Positions 20,062 to 32,013 of a DNA stretch of 32,343 nucleotides are shown piece after piece. The stretch is from Actinomycetota bacterium (GTDB lineage: Bacteria > Actinomycetota > Actinomycetes > Nanopelagicales > Nanopelagicaceae), in the NCBI GenBank assembly GCA_009698045.1, contig WLRE01000002.1, positions 1 to 32,343 of the forward strand. The letters are read 5' to 3'. The translations under genes and the position numbers were made by a program. The notes under the pieces were generated by a model that made no database searches, was not told where the DNA came from, and was given only the letters and a program-made list of their open reading frames with translations. The number at the start of each line of letters is the position of its first letter. Position 1 is the first letter of the stretch.

Positions 20062-21159
20062 CTACGCATCCGTTCTATCTCTGAATTTAGAAATAGCTGC
20101 AGGAATAAGGAGTACGAGTACGACAAAAATTAATTGCGAAGCTGCAAAAACCGCTGGAATCGGCCACCATCTAACTCCGACTGGATGAAGTGCAGATGTA
20201 AGCAGGGTTCCAGATGAGAGATAGGAAATAAGCGCTAGCGCTATCGATCCACCGAGTATGAGTTGGGAGAACTCTCGAATTCGATTTTTTAAATCTGAGT
20301 GTCTGCGAATTACAGATAAAGCAACAAGTAGGGCAAGAACTATGAAGAGAGTAAGTCCGATGAGATAGAGCGGGTGCTTTCCAGTAGGAAGCCCACCCAA
20401 TATTGGTATCGCTGGAATTTGTTGAATAGTAAATACCGTGGGACTGATATGCGTAGCCGCACCAAGTGCAAACCCAAAACCTAGAAAATAACTCAGGGCG
20501 TGAATCGCGAGATTTGGTAGGTAGAGAATTTGGATCAGTAATAAGAGCACGCCACCCACCCAGCCAGGTTGGAGTACGGTTGTTAAGTTCTTTGCAATAG
20601 TGAAATGCAATGCGAGTGAAACTCCAAATAGCAGCATGGCTATACCTGCAACAACAGTGAGAATATGCGCCGAAAAGCGAAATGGTGCAAGAGCGCGGTG
20701 CGAGAAATCTAGCGATGCAATAACCAGAAGCAGAAGCGCATATAGCGGGGCCAATATCAGCGATGGTTTGACATCTGATGTTCGCGATAAATAAGTTGCT
20801 AGAAGAATGAAGGCGATATACCAAAAACTAAAGAAAATTCTTGCGGGCTTAACTCGTTCTAGCGCCGAAATAGATCGATTCATTCCACTGCGCATTGCCA
20901 AAAGTGGAAGCAGCGCCGCCCCTAGCGGAAGAATCGAGAGTGTGCCTGAATCGAATGAAGGGGGCAACGAGAGATCAAAGAGAATGAGATGCGCTCCGAG
21001 CCAGAGCCAGATTGAGGCACGAATTGGATCGCTGGTGTTACCGGTAGAACTTCCTGCTGTAGCCCATGCGAGCAGGGCGATGAAAGCTAGCGGAAATAGT
21101 GTTAGTGCGATACTTCGCAGCGCCTGTTGAAATGAAACCAGCAGAGCGCGTGCGAGCAT
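20062..21159 (-). CDS. PerM/DUF6350-like polytopic membrane protein
   Basis: 365 aa with many hydrophobic segments; lies between sucD and purN, as does mycobacterial perM. Assignment rests on synteny and topology. Confidence 0.65.
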   Translation of the reverse strand: MLARALLVSFQQALRSIALTLFPLAFIALLAWATAGSSTGNTSDPIRASIWLWLGAHLILFDLSLPPSFDSGTLSILPLGAALLPLLAMRSGMNRSISALERVKPARIFFSFWYIAFILLATYLSRTSDVKPSLILAPLYALLLLVIASLDFSHRALAPFRFSAHILTVVAGIAMLLFGVSLALHFTIAKNLTTVLQPGWVGGVLLLLIQILYLPNLAIHALSYFLGFGFALGAATHISPTVFTIQQIPAIPILGGLPTGKHPLYLIGLTLFIVLALLVALSVIRRHSDLKNRIREFSQLILGGSIALALISYLSSGTLLTSALHPVGVRWWPIPAVFAASQLIFVVLVLLIPAAISKFRDRTDA

Positions 21160-21171
21160 CTGTTTCTCTAA

Positions 21172-22053
21172 CTATCCGTTGAGGATTGCACGCATTAACG
21201 CGGCAGTTTCGCTTGGAGTCTTTCCGACTTTAACGCCAACTGCTTCGAGCGCATCTTTCTTCGCCTGTGCTGTTCCCGATGAACCTGAGACTATTGCGCC
21301 AGCATGGCCCATAGTCTTTCCTTCAGGTGCGGTAAATCCTGCCACGTAGCCAACAACTGGCTTGGTGACATATTCGCCGATAAATGCAGCTGCGCGCTCT
21401 TCAGCATCGCCGCCGATTTCACCAATCATCACGATTGCGTCAGTATCTGGATCATCTTGGAATGCGCGAAGACAATCAATGTGAGTTGTACCGATGATGG
21501 GATCGCCACCGATGCCGACTGCAGTTGAGAATCCGAAGTCGCGAAGTTCGTACATCATTTGGTAAGTCAAGGTTCCAGACTTAGAAACGAGTCCGATTCG
21601 GCCAGGGCCAGTGATATCAGCAGGAATAATTCCAATATTAGATTTTCCGGGGCTGATAAGTCCTGGGCAGTTAGGGCCGACAATGCGAGTAGTTCCCTTT
21701 GTTTGAGAGTAAGCAAAGAATGCCGCAGTATCGTGGACCGGAATCCCTTCAGTGATTACAACAACCAATGGGATAGCTGCGTCGATAGCATCGATGACAG
21801 CTGCCTTAGCAAACTTAGGTGGAACGAATACAACTGATGCGTTTGCACCTGTTGCTGAGATTGCTTCAGCGACAGTGTTATAAACAGGGAGAGTTGTACC
21901 GTCGATTTCAACGCTCTGTCCGCCCTTGCCGGGGGTTACTCCGCCAACAATCTTTGTTCCGGAGGCGAGCATGCGACGGGTGTGCTTAGTTCCTTCAGAA
22001 CCAGTCATACCCTGAACAATCACTTTTGTATTTTCGTTGATAAATATAGCCAT
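21172..22053 (-). CDS. sucD: Succinyl-CoA ligase alpha subunit
   Basis: [80 protein letters not shown]. Confidence 0.96.
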   Translation of the reverse strand: MAIFINENTKVIVQGMTGSEGTKHTRRMLASGTKIVGGVTPGKGGQSVEIDGTTLPVYNTVAEAISATGANASVVFVPPKFAKAAVIDAIDAAIPLVVVITEGIPVHDTAAFFAYSQTKGTTRIVGPNCPGLISPGKSNIGIIPADITGPGRIGLVSKSGTLTYQMMYELRDFGFSTAVGIGGDPIIGTTHIDCLRAFQDDPDTDAIVMIGEIGGDAEERAAAFIGEYVTKPVVGYVAGFTAPEGKTMGHAGAIVSGSSGTAQAKKDALEAVGVKVGKTPSETAALMRAILNG

Positions 22054-23214
22054 TTACTTTGCCGCCAATTCTGCAGCGCGTGCTGCTGCGCCATCCATGG
22101 TGTCGAGTTGTTGGATCAATGGGTGGTTTGCCTCATTCAAAATACGGCGACCTTCGATGACGTTATTGCCATCTAGGCGCACGACAATTGGCTTTGTGGC
22201 CTTATCGCCGAGGATAGAGAGTGCTTGAACAATTCCATTTGCAACCGCGTCGCAGGCGGTGATTCCACCAAAGACATTTACAAAAACGCTTCGGACATCT
22301 GGATCGCCAAGAATAATCGAAAGTCCGTTAGCCATTACTTCAGCTGATGCACCGCCGCCAATATCGAGAAAGTTAGCGGGCTTTACTTTGTATTTCTCGC
22401 CAGCATAAGCAACAACATCCAATGTACTCATTACAAGTCCAGCTCCGTTGCCGATGATTCCTACTTGGCCATCGAGCTTGACGTAGTTGAGATCTTTCTC
22501 CTTAGCGAGAGCTTCAAGTGGATTAGTAGCTGCGTGATCAACGAGAGCTTCGTGGCCAGGATGGCGGAATGCTGCGCTGTCATCAAGAGTGACTTTGCCA
22601 TCGAGTGCTACAACTTTGCCATCACTAGTTTTAACCAATGGATTGATTTCCATGAGGGTTGCATCTTCGGCAACAAAAGCTGCCCATAACTTCAGGAGAA
22701 CGTCAGCAACTTGGCCTTCAACATCCGCAGGAAATTGACCCTTGCGCACAATATCGAGCGCTAGTTCAGGTGAGATTCCAGCATTTGCATCAATACCGAC
22801 GCGAGCTAACTTCTCTGGTGAAGTGTGTGCAACTTCTTCGATTTCCATACCACCGGCAACTGATGCCATGACTAGGAAGTTTCGATTGGCACGGTCGAGC
22901 AAGATTGCTAAGTAGTACTCAGACTCGATTGGTGCAGCCTGCGCGATCATTACCTTATGAACGATGTGGCCTTTAATATCCATGCCAAGAATAGCTTGTG
23001 CTTTCTCGCGTGCATCGGCTGCGCTTTCAGCTAGCTTTACTCCGCCTGCTTTTCCACGTCCGCCAACTTTTACCTGTGCCTTAACGACCACGCGACCACC
23101 CATTGATGCAGCTGCTTTCTCTGCTTCATCTGGCGTGAATGCAACGGCGCCACCAAGAACTGGAACGCCATGTGATTCGAAAAGATCCCGAGCTTGATAC
23201 TCAAAGAGATCCAC
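22054..23214 (-). CDS. sucC: Succinyl-CoA ligase beta subunit
   Basis: [89 protein letters not shown]. Confidence 0.96.
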   Translation of the reverse strand: MDLFEYQARDLFESHGVPVLGGAVAFTPDEAEKAAASMGGRVVVKAQVKVGGRGKAGGVKLAESAADAREKAQAILGMDIKGHIVHKVMIAQAAPIESEYYLAILLDRANRNFLVMASVAGGMEIEEVAHTSPEKLARVGIDANAGISPELALDIVRKGQFPADVEGQVADVLLKLWAAFVAEDATLMEINPLVKTSDGKVVALDGKVTLDDSAAFRHPGHEALVDHAATNPLEALAKEKDLNYVKLDGQVGIIGNGAGLVMSTLDVVAYAGEKYKVKPANFLDIGGGASAEVMANGLSIILGDPDVRSVFVNVFGGITACDAVANGIVQALSILGDKATKPIVVRLDGNNVIEGRRILNEANHPLIQQLDTMDGAAARAAELAAK

Positions 23215-23278
23215 TGATTACCCCATTCATTTATCGTCTTAAATACTGTGAAAATTAAGAAGTTCTGAGGGGATGAGT

Positions 23279-25519
23279 TTAGAGCTTCTCCACGGGTGCG
23301 TAACGCAGTAGCAGCCGCTTCTCGCCATATGTGCCGAAGTTAATGGTCGCTTCTGCTCGATCTCCATCGCCAGAAACGCCTACAACCGTACCGACTCCGA
23401 ATGTGTCATGGGACACACGCTCGCCCACTGCAAGAACCATCGTCGTCGAACTCTTGCGCCCTGTTGCGCGCGGAGCCGGAGTGAAGAGCGATGGCTTAGA
23501 AAGTCGGGATGTTGCTGGCCCGCCAATCGAAGGTGCATGTTCATTCCACTCGATAAGTTCCTCTGGAATTTCGGAGAGAAAGCGAGAAGCAGGATTGTAT
23601 GAAGGCGCTCCCCATGATGTTCGATATTCAGAACGGGAGAGATATAAACGCTCGCGCGCACGGGTCAAACCAACATAAGCAAGGCGACGCTCTTCTTCAA
23701 TCTCATTCTTATCCCCCAAGGTTCGTGAATGAGGAAAAATTCCTTCTTCCATTCCAGAGAGAAAGACAGTTGGGAACTCAAGACCCTTAGCTGTGTGAAG
23801 TGTCATCATCGTGACTACGCCACCATGATCTTCACCATCTGGAATCTGGTCAGAATCAGCAACCAGCGATGTTCGCTCTAAGAATCCAAGCAAAGAAATC
23901 TCTTCTCCTTCGTCGACTTCAGACTCCTCATATTCGACAGCAACGGAGACTAATTCTTCTAAGTTTTCAATGCGAGATTCATCTTGAGGATCATCACTTT
24001 TTTGCAGCTCAATAAGAATCCCGCTCTGCTCCAACGTAGCTTGGGCAATAACTGATGGCGCAGTCTTTGCTTCATCTAAAGTTTGCAACGAACGAATAAG
24101 GTGTACAAAATCCCTAATTGCACCAGAAGCTTTACTTGTCAGTTCTGTATTTGATTCGGCATCAACTAGAGATTCCCAGAAAGTTATCCCAAGTCGATTA
24201 CCATGCTCTTGGACTACATCTAAAGCTCTATCGCCGATCCCGCGCTTTGGGGTATTAATTATGCGCCGTAACGAAACTTCATCTTGTGGATTAACTATTA
24301 CGCGCAGATAAGCAAGAAAATCCTTAATCTCTTTCCTCTCGTAGAAGCGCACTCCACCGACAACTTTGTAGGGAATTGCTGATCGAAGGAAGGCTTCTTC
24401 AAAGACGCGAGATTGCGCATTAGTGCGATAGAAGATTGCCGTATCCCCCGGTTGCGAAATTCCTTCAGCGCGCAACTCCTTAATTTCACTAATGACGTGG
24501 TCTGCCTCGTCATATTCGCTTTCCGCAACATATCCCTTGATAGGTGCACCATTGCCAGAATCAGCCCAAAGGTTTTTCTCTTTGCGTCCTTCGTTATTAG
24601 AGATGACTGCGTTTGCTGCAGAAAGAATATTCTGGGTTGAACGATAATTCTGCTCGAGCAAGATGGTGCGAGCATTCTGATAATCAGCCTCGAACTGCAG
24701 AATGTTGCGGATATTTGCGCCACGAAATGCGTAGATAGATTGATCAGCATCGCCAACCACGCAGAGTTCGGCAATCGGAAATCCATCGCCCTCTACTCCA
24801 ACAAGTTCTTTAATAAATTGATATTGCGCTTGATTTGTATCTTGATATTCATCGACCAGAATGTGGCGGAAGCGGGAGCGGTAACGTGCTTTCGCTTCTG
24901 GGAATCGTTGGAAAATTTCAACCGTCTTGCCGATCAGATCATCAAAATCCATGGCGTTTGATGCGGTAAGACGCTTCTGATAGTGAGCAAAGACTTCAGC
25001 GACTATTTGAGTGAAGTGATCTGATCCCGCGGTTTGTAAATAGTCAGCTGGTCCCATTAATTCATTCTTTGCGCCAGAGATAAGCGCATGCACCGCACGT
25101 GGTGCGTAACGCTTGATATCAAGGTTCATGTCTTTCATGATTCGGGAGAGCAGTGCATTGCTATCGCCAGAGTCGTAGATTGTAAAAGAGTTGGTATAGC
25201 CAAGCCGGGTCGCCTCTTGCCGCAATATGCGCACGCAAGCAGAGTGAAAGGTTGATACCCACATCGACTTAGCTCGCTCGCCAACAAGTTCAGCTACGCG
25301 CTCTTTCATTTCACCCGCAGCTTTATTGGTGAAAGTGATGGCGAGTACTTCATATGGTGCAACGCCTCGTTCTGCGAGTAAATATCCAATGCGACGAGTC
25401 AGAACGCGGGTCTTGCCGGAACCAGCACCCGCCACGACCAAAAGAGGTTGACCGGCATGGGTCACCGCTTCTAATTGTTGTGGGTTAAGTCCCTCTATGA
25501 GGGAGGCATTTGTCGGCAC
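23279..25519 (-). CDS. pcrA: ATP-dependent DNA helicase PcrA/UvrD
   Basis: LNPQQLEAVTHAGQPLLVVAGAGSGKTRVLTRRIGYLL, ITFTNKAAGEMKERV, VDEYQDTNQAQY, VVGDADQSIYAFRGANIRNIL, LEQNYRST, TLHTAKGLEFPTVFLSGMEEGIFPH. GTG start. Confidence 0.97.
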   Translation of the reverse strand: MPTNASLIEGLNPQQLEAVTHAGQPLLVVAGAGSGKTRVLTRRIGYLLAERGVAPYEVLAITFTNKAAGEMKERVAELVGERAKSMWVSTFHSACVRILRQEATRLGYTNSFTIYDSGDSNALLSRIMKDMNLDIKRYAPRAVHALISGAKNELMGPADYLQTAGSDHFTQIVAEVFAHYQKRLTASNAMDFDDLIGKTVEIFQRFPEAKARYRSRFRHILVDEYQDTNQAQYQFIKELVGVEGDGFPIAELCVVGDADQSIYAFRGANIRNILQFEADYQNARTILLEQNYRSTQNILSAANAVISNNEGRKEKNLWADSGNGAPIKGYVAESEYDEADHVISEIKELRAEGISQPGDTAIFYRTNAQSRVFEEAFLRSAIPYKVVGGVRFYERKEIKDFLAYLRVIVNPQDEVSLRRIINTPKRGIGDRALDVVQEHGNRLGITFWESLVDAESNTELTSKASGAIRDFVHLIRSLQTLDEAKTAPSVIAQATLEQSGILIELQKSDDPQDESRIENLEELVSVAVEYEESEVDEGEEISLLGFLERTSLVADSDQIPDGEDHGGVVTMMTLHTAKGLEFPTVFLSGMEEGIFPHSRTLGDKNEIEEERRLAYVGLTRARERLYLSRSEYRTSWGAPSYNPASRFLSEIPEELIEWNEHAPSIGGPATSRLSKPSLFTPAPRATGRKSSTTMVLAVGERVSHDTFGVGTVVGVSGDGDRAEATINFGTYGEKRLLLRYAPVEKL

Positions 25520-25560
25520 AGGTGGAGTGTAACTACTGAAAGTTCTGACAAAATGCTCCT

Positions 25561-26283
25561 ATGGAGCCATTAGATGATGCAGAAATTGAACGCGTATTAG
25601 TTGTCACCGCGCACCCCGATGATCTTGATTTCGGAGCCGGCGGCACAATCGCCCAATGGACCGCTAAGGGCATTGAAGTTTCTTATTGCATCTGCACCAA
25701 TGGTGACCAAGGTGGCGAGGATCCTGATGTTCCTCGGGAAGAGATGCCTAAGATTCGCCAACGCGAACAACGCGATGCGGGTCTCGCTCTCGGCGTTACC
25801 AATATTGAATTCTTGAATTATCGAGATGGTTGGCTCGAACCAACCATCGAGTTGCGTAAGAAAATTGTTCGTGAAATTCGTCGAGTACGACCACAGCGGA
25901 TGTTGATTCAATCTCCAGAACGCAATTGGGATCGTCTCTTCTCTAGCCACCCAGACCATATGGCTGCTGGCGAAGCGGCTATTCAGGCGGTTTATCCTGA
26001 TGCCCGTAATGCATTTGCCTTTCAGGATTTACTTGAAGAAGGTTTAGAGCCATGGCGAGTACTTGAAGTATGGGTAATGTCCCACAACGCGCCTGATCAC
26101 CATATCGATATCACAGATACTTTTGATAGAAAGATTGCAGCGCTGCATGCACACGTCAGTCAGACTTCTCATAATTCTGAGATGCCGGCAATGGTTCGGG
26201 CTTGGGGTGAGCGTAATGCTGCTGCCGTCGGATTACCTGAAGGCCGTATCGCTGAAGTATTTCGAATCGTTGATACGAAATAA
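25561..26283 (+). CDS. PIG-L/LmbE family deacetylase
   Basis: VVTAHPDDLDFGAGGTIAQWTAKGIEVSYCICTNGDQGG and SSHPDHMAAGEA metal/active-site motifs. Confidence 0.9.
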   Translation: MEPLDDAEIERVLVVTAHPDDLDFGAGGTIAQWTAKGIEVSYCICTNGDQGGEDPDVPREEMPKIRQREQRDAGLALGVTNIEFLNYRDGWLEPTIELRKKIVREIRRVRPQRMLIQSPERNWDRLFSSHPDHMAAGEAAIQAVYPDARNAFAFQDLLEEGLEPWRVLEVWVMSHNAPDHHIDITDTFDRKIAALHAHVSQTSHNSEMPAMVRAWGERNAAAVGLPEGRIAEVFRIVDTK

Positions 26284-26284
26284 T

Positions 26285-26989
26285 CTATCTCGTAACTATC
26301 ACGCTCTCGGAATGGAATTTCTGAGGGTTAGCTCCGTTCAGTAAGTGAACCGCGCCAACTCCAAAAACTTTCCAATTTATTAAATCCGAAGAAACGATTG
26401 CGGTATCTTCATCAATTCCTAAAAGGTGCACACCTTCTGGCGCTTTGAGAAATAACTGAGCGGCAGTATCTGGAATCCACTTAAAGAACTTGTTGTAATG
26501 AGGAATTACTCGGATATGTGGAACGACCTCAAAGCCCTTATCGCCAACCTCTTTCATCTTGCGAAAGTGGGGAATATCCGGACCCATCGCCATAGCCCCT
26601 GCACTGCACCCCGCCAACGATGACCCTAATTGCCAGTTCCGATATATAGCTTCATAGACCGGTGTGCCGGTAAGAGTCTCTGCTAAATAATGAGGGTCTC
26701 CACCACTCATGTAAATAAGTCCAGCGCCATCAATTTGGCGAGCAAGATCTTCGCGCATCGCATCAGCACGGTTGTAAATTGGTAAGAAAATTTGCTCAGC
26801 ACCGATACGAAGGGCTTGTTCTCTGCCTCGCTCGCGCCAGAAATCTAATCGATCCGAACTTTCACGACCAGCAGCAGTAGGAATCTGTACAAATCTGCGG
26901 GAGGGACCAGCTTCTAAGAGAGATCGCTCGTAATCTTGCAAGACGGGGAGATATTCACCAGAACCAACTAGGCCGACTAGCCCTGACAT
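26285..26989 (-). CDS. Peptidase S51 / cyanophycinase-like family protein
   Basis: GLVGSGEYLP, IYMSGGDPHYLAETL, SSLAGCSAGAMAMGPDIP (nucleophile elbow), LGIDEDTAIV. Confidence 0.8.
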   Translation of the reverse strand: MSGLVGLVGSGEYLPVLQDYERSLLEAGPSRRFVQIPTAAGRESSDRLDFWRERGREQALRIGAEQIFLPIYNRADAMREDLARQIDGAGLIYMSGGDPHYLAETLTGTPVYEAIYRNWQLGSSLAGCSAGAMAMGPDIPHFRKMKEVGDKGFEVVPHIRVIPHYNKFFKWIPDTAAQLFLKAPEGVHLLGIDEDTAIVSSDLINWKVFGVGAVHLLNGANPQKFHSESVIVTR

Positions 26990-27730
26990 TTACTTGACGT
27001 CAAATTTTTCGATAGCAATTGGTTGTGCTGGTCCAACACCATCAGGAGCGTTTCCAGCTGCGGCAATTGCTTTCACGATATCTAAACCTTGGGTGACGCG
27101 ACCGAAAATCGTGTAGTTCGCCGCAAGTTGTGAATTATCTTGATAGACGATGAAGAACTGACTGCCGATGGTAGGTGTGCCATCTGGGAGATCTTGTCCC
27201 TTGGCCATTGCAACGGTGCCGGCTGGATATGAGTTTGCACCTGGCGCTGGAAAATTCTCATTCGGAATATAAAACTTAGGTCCACCCTGACCAGAAGCAG
27301 TTGGGTCACCACATTGGAGAACAAAGATTCCAGATGTCACTAATCGATGACAGAGACTCTGGTTGAAATAGCCCTTTTGAGCCAGGTATGACATCGCTAT
27401 AACAGTGAGCGGAGCTTTAACGCCATCGGCTTCAATGACAATATCGCCACAGTTTGTCTTTAATGTAAAGATCTTATTTACGTGTGGCTTGTTAACTTCA
27501 GGGATGGGAAGCTTAAGTGGCGCATGTCCTACTGCTGTAGTTGGCCTGCATGAAGGTACTAATTGAGAACTTTTAGCAACGCTCTGTTTTGCATTGCTCT
27601 GCTTAGTATTGCCTTGCTTTACGGGCGGCTTCTTTGGAGCAGCAAACGAAGGAGTTGCAACGAAGAGTGAAAGTAGCGCTGACGCTACTACTGCTACGAC
27701 AACTTGCTTCTTCACTTGTGCTACTCCCAT
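26990..27730 (-). CDS. Secreted cyclophilin-type peptidyl-prolyl cis-trans isomerase
   Basis: Signal peptide [20 protein letters not shown], linker [16 protein letters not shown], then [61 protein letters not shown] ... [13 protein letters not shown]. Confidence 0.92.
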   Translation of the reverse strand: MGVAQVKKQVVVAVVASALLSLFVATPSFAAPKKPPVKQGNTKQSNAKQSVAKSSQLVPSCRPTTAVGHAPLKLPIPEVNKPHVNKIFTLKTNCGDIVIEADGVKAPLTVIAMSYLAQKGYFNQSLCHRLVTSGIFVLQCGDPTASGQGGPKFYIPNENFPAPGANSYPAGTVAMAKGQDLPDGTPTIGSQFFIVYQDNSQLAANYTIFGRVTQGLDIVKAIAAAGNAPDGVGPAQPIAIEKFDVK

Positions 27731-29277
27731 TCAATAGTTCCTGGTGGCTTAGATGTTATGTCCAAGACTACCCGATTGACTTCGCGAACTTCATTTGTAA
27801 TCCGTGTAGAAATCTTTTCTAGGGTGTCGTACGGAACGCGAGACCAGTCTGCAGTCATCGCATCTTCACTCGATACCGGACGGAGAACTATCGGATGGCC
27901 GTATGTACGCCCATCTCCTTGCACTCCTACGCTGCGAACATCTGCTAAAAGAACTACCGGACACTGCCAGATAATTCGATCGAGATTTGCGGCACGTAAT
28001 TCTTCGCGAGCAATAGCATCTGCTCGACGTAAAATTGTCAGGTTATTCTCAGTAACTTCCCCGACAATTCGAATGGCAAGACCCGGTCCAGGGAAGGGTT
28101 GGCGCATAACAATCTCTTCTGGAAGCCCTAATTGCATTCCGGCCTCGCGGACTTCATCTTTGAAAAGTGCGCGCAAGGGTTCTACTAAAGTGAATTGCAG
28201 ATCATCGGGCAGGCCACCGACATTGTGATGAGACTTAATATTTGCAGTGCCTTCGCCGCCACCTGATTCGACAACATCTGGATACAACGTTCCTTGCACA
28301 AGAAAATCAATCGACTCTTTAGCTGAAACATCGCGAGCTGCTTGTTCAAAGACGCGGATAAATTCTGTTCCGATAATCTTTCGTTTAGTTTCAGGATCGG
28401 TTACTCCTGCAAGTGCGTTAAGAAAGCGCTCTTTTGCATCCACGACATGAAGGGCAACCCCAGTAGAAGCAACAAAATCGCGCTCTACTTGTTCAGCTTC
28501 ACCTTCGCGCAATAACCCGTGATCCACAAATACGCAGATAAGTTGTGAACCCACTGCTTTCTGCACGATTGCCGCAGCAACAGCTGAGTCCACGCCACCA
28601 GATAGGCCGCAGAGAATTCGCTTGCTTCCAACCACGGCCTTAATCTTTGCTACTTCAGTGGCGACAATGTTTTCAGAAGTCCATGTCGGAGCGCACTTCA
28701 CAATATCAATCAGCCAACGACGCAGCACTTCTTGACCGTGTTCAGAGTGCAGAACTTCTGGGTGGTACTGAACTCCAGCGAAGAGGCCGTCCTTGCTTTC
28801 AAAAGAGACAATCGGAGTATCTGCAGTCTTAGAGGTTGAAGTAAAACCATCTGGAGCCTTGGTCACAGAATCACCGTGAGACATCCAGACATTGAATTTT
28901 TTGGGCAGGCCGTGCATGAGTTTTGATGAAGAATCAATCTGCACTTCAGTGCGACCGAATTCAGACTTTCCGGTCTTTGTAACAGTTCCGCCTAAAGCGC
29001 TTGCCATAACTTGAAAGCCGTAACAGATGCCGAAAATCGGAACTCCTGCAGCAAAGAGTGCGGGATCTAAAGTTGGCGCACCAGCTTCGTACACAGATGA
29101 TGGGCCGCCAGAGAGAATGATTGCTTTTGGCTTCTTGGCTAACATCTCGGAGATGGGCATCGATGAAGGAACAATCTCTGAATACACCTGTGCTTGTCGA
29201 ACCCGACGAGCAATGAGTTGTGCGTACTGCGCACCGAAGTCAACGACTAATACAGTTTCGCGTGCAGAGTTAGGCAC
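27721..29277 (-). CDS. guaA: GMP synthase (glutamine-hydrolysing)
   Basis: [79 protein letters not shown]-terminal [13 protein letters not shown]. Confidence 0.97.
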   Translation of the reverse strand: MPNSARETVLVVDFGAQYAQLIARRVRQAQVYSEIVPSSMPISEMLAKKPKAIILSGGPSSVYEAGAPTLDPALFAAGVPIFGICYGFQVMASALGGTVTKTGKSEFGRTEVQIDSSSKLMHGLPKKFNVWMSHGDSVTKAPDGFTSTSKTADTPIVSFESKDGLFAGVQYHPEVLHSEHGQEVLRRWLIDIVKCAPTWTSENIVATEVAKIKAVVGSKRILCGLSGGVDSAVAAAIVQKAVGSQLICVFVDHGLLREGEAEQVERDFVASTGVALHVVDAKERFLNALAGVTDPETKRKIIGTEFIRVFEQAARDVSAKESIDFLVQGTLYPDVVESGGGEGTANIKSHHNVGGLPDDLQFTLVEPLRALFKDEVREAGMQLGLPEEIVMRQPFPGPGLAIRIVGEVTENNLTILRRADAIAREELRAANLDRIIWQCPVVLLADVRSVGVQGDGRTYGHPIVLRPVSSEDAMTADWSRVPYDTLEKISTRITNEVREVNRVVLDITSKPPGTIEWE

Positions 29278-30381
29278 GATCGATGACGACCTCTACCTTT
29301 TGGAATTCCTTCACATCAGAGTATCCAGATGTGGCCATGGCGCGACGAAGCGCACCAAACAAGTTCATGCTGCCATCGGCGGTATGTGATGGACCAGTAA
29401 GGATTTCTTCAAGGGAACCAACAGTTCCAACTTGGACTCTATCGCCACGAGGAAGTTCGAGGTGGTGCGCTTCAGAACCCCAGTGCCAACCTTTACCTGG
29501 CGCTTCATGTGCTTTTGCAAGAGGTGAGCCCATCATGACTGCATCTGCGCCACAAGCAATTGCCTTTGCGATATCGCCACTGCGACCGACTGAACCATCA
29601 GCAATAACGTGAACATAACGTCCGCCAGATTCATCCATGTAGTCGCGACGAGCAGATGCAACTTCAGCAACCGCAGAAGCCATCGGTACTGCAATTCCAA
29701 GAACGGTGCGGGTGGTATGCGCAGCTCCCCCACCGAATCCAACGAGAACGCCAGCTGCGCCTGCGCGCATCAAGTGAAGTGCACCTGTACCAGTAGCACA
29801 ACCACCGACGATGACCGGAACATCGAGTTCGTAGATAAATTTCTTTAAATTAAGCGCTGAATTTTCAGATGCGACATGTTCTGCAGAAACAGTGGTTCCA
29901 CGAATCACGAAGATGTCGACGCCAGCATCAATTACAGTCTTGTGAAGTTCGGCGGTGCGCTGTGGTGAGAGCGCTGCCGCAACCGTGACGCCAGATGCGC
30001 GAATTTCAGCGATACGAGCTTTGATGAGTTCTGGCTTAATGGGGGCTGCATACAGTTCTTGCATACGGCGGATTGCTTGTTCTTGTGGCAACGATGCAAT
30101 CTCACCTAATTGAATGCGGGGATCTTCGTGGCGAGTCCAGAGACCTTCAAGATTGAGTACGCCGAGGCCGCCGAGTTTTCCAATTGCAATTGCAGTCTCG
30201 GGTGAGACCACAGAATCCATGGGTGCAGCCATCATTGGTAGGCCGAACTTGTATGCATCAATCTGCCAAGTAATAGAAACTTCTTCTGGGTCGCGGGTGC
30301 GACGGCTCGGAACGATTGCTATATCGTCAAATGAATATGCAACGCGGGCACGCTTTCCGGGACCAATCTCAATCTCGCTCA

Positions 30382-30382
<1 letters not shown>
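29270..30382 (-). CDS. guaB3: IMP dehydrogenase family protein, GuaB3-type
   Basis: [107 protein letters not shown]; next to guaB and guaA as in other actinobacteria. Confidence 0.9.
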
Positions 30383-31521
<1,139 letters not shown>

Positions 31522-31629
31522 CTAGTTGAGCCCCGCCCGCTCTCCCATTCGCAGGGGACTCTCAGCCTTATCTCCGCTCTCTTGAAGGCTGCGATGAGAG
31601 CGTTGCCACAGCTTTCAAAGACGATGGCT

Positions 31630-31655
31630 GGAATATCCCCCCTATCTTCAGCGTT
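31630..31655 (+). promoter_or_regulatory. Candidate SigR/SigH-type promoter upstream of whiB-family gene
   Basis: GGAAT (31630-31634) - 18 nt - GTT (31653-31655), matching the GGAAT-N18/19-GTT consensus of actinobacterial SigR/SigH. Single-motif match. Confidence 0.4.
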
Positions 31656-31691
31656 ACCTCACCAAGAACTTAACTCAAGGAGACATATTCA

Positions 31692-32003
31692 ATGAAAAGC
31701 GTTATCCCACAACAACCTCGGCCCATTGCCGACGATTGGGATTGGCAAGAGCGAGCTGCCTGCCGCGGCCTCGATACTGAAATGTTCTTTCATCCAGATG
31801 GCGAACGTGGTCCTCGTCGCAAGAATCGCGAGAATGCCGCCAAAGCGGTCTGCGCTTCGTGTCCTGTTATTCAAGCCTGTCGCAAGCAAGCACTCGCACT
31901 TCACGAGCCATATGGCATCTGGGGCGGTTTATCAGAAGATGATCGCATGGCAATAATCAACCAACGCGAACATCGCGAACTTACTGTCGCCAGCGCTTCC
32001 TAA
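31692..32003 (+). CDS. WhiB-family Fe-S transcriptional regulator (WhiB3/WhiD-like by context)
   Basis: DWQERAACRGLDTEMFFHPDGERGPRRKNRENAAKAVCASCPVIQACRKQALALHEPYGIWGGLSEDDR: four Cys with CxxC plus G[IV]WGG. Neighbours guaB and groEL. SD AAGGAGA upstream. Confidence 0.93.
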   Translation: MKSVIPQQPRPIADDWDWQERAACRGLDTEMFFHPDGERGPRRKNRENAAKAVCASCPVIQACRKQALALHEPYGIWGGLSEDDRMAIINQREHRELTVASAS

Positions 32004-32013
32004 GCATTAAAGC

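Noticed and set aside
20171-20824. 217-aa minus-strand ORF inside the PerM-like gene
   Set aside because: Alternative frame on the same strand; Cys/Ser/His-rich out-of-frame translation. The 365-aa membrane protein frame fits context and hydrophobicity.
24298-24786. 162-aa minus-strand ORF inside pcrA
   Set aside because: Out-of-frame reading within the conserved helicase.
26990-27730. Unusual cysteines in the cyclophilin (LCHRL, LQCGD)
   Set aside because: This pattern is common in actinobacterial secreted/membrane PpiB proteins, so not novel.
27704-28228. 174-aa plus-strand ORF opposite guaA
   Set aside because: Antisense to strongly conserved guaA; Arg/Ser-rich low-complexity translation with no recognisable motif.
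31630-31660. 6C RNA motif, suggested by the CCCCCC run
   Set aside because: The 6C motif needs two hairpins each with a C-run in the loop; only one C-run is present and no matching stems flank it.
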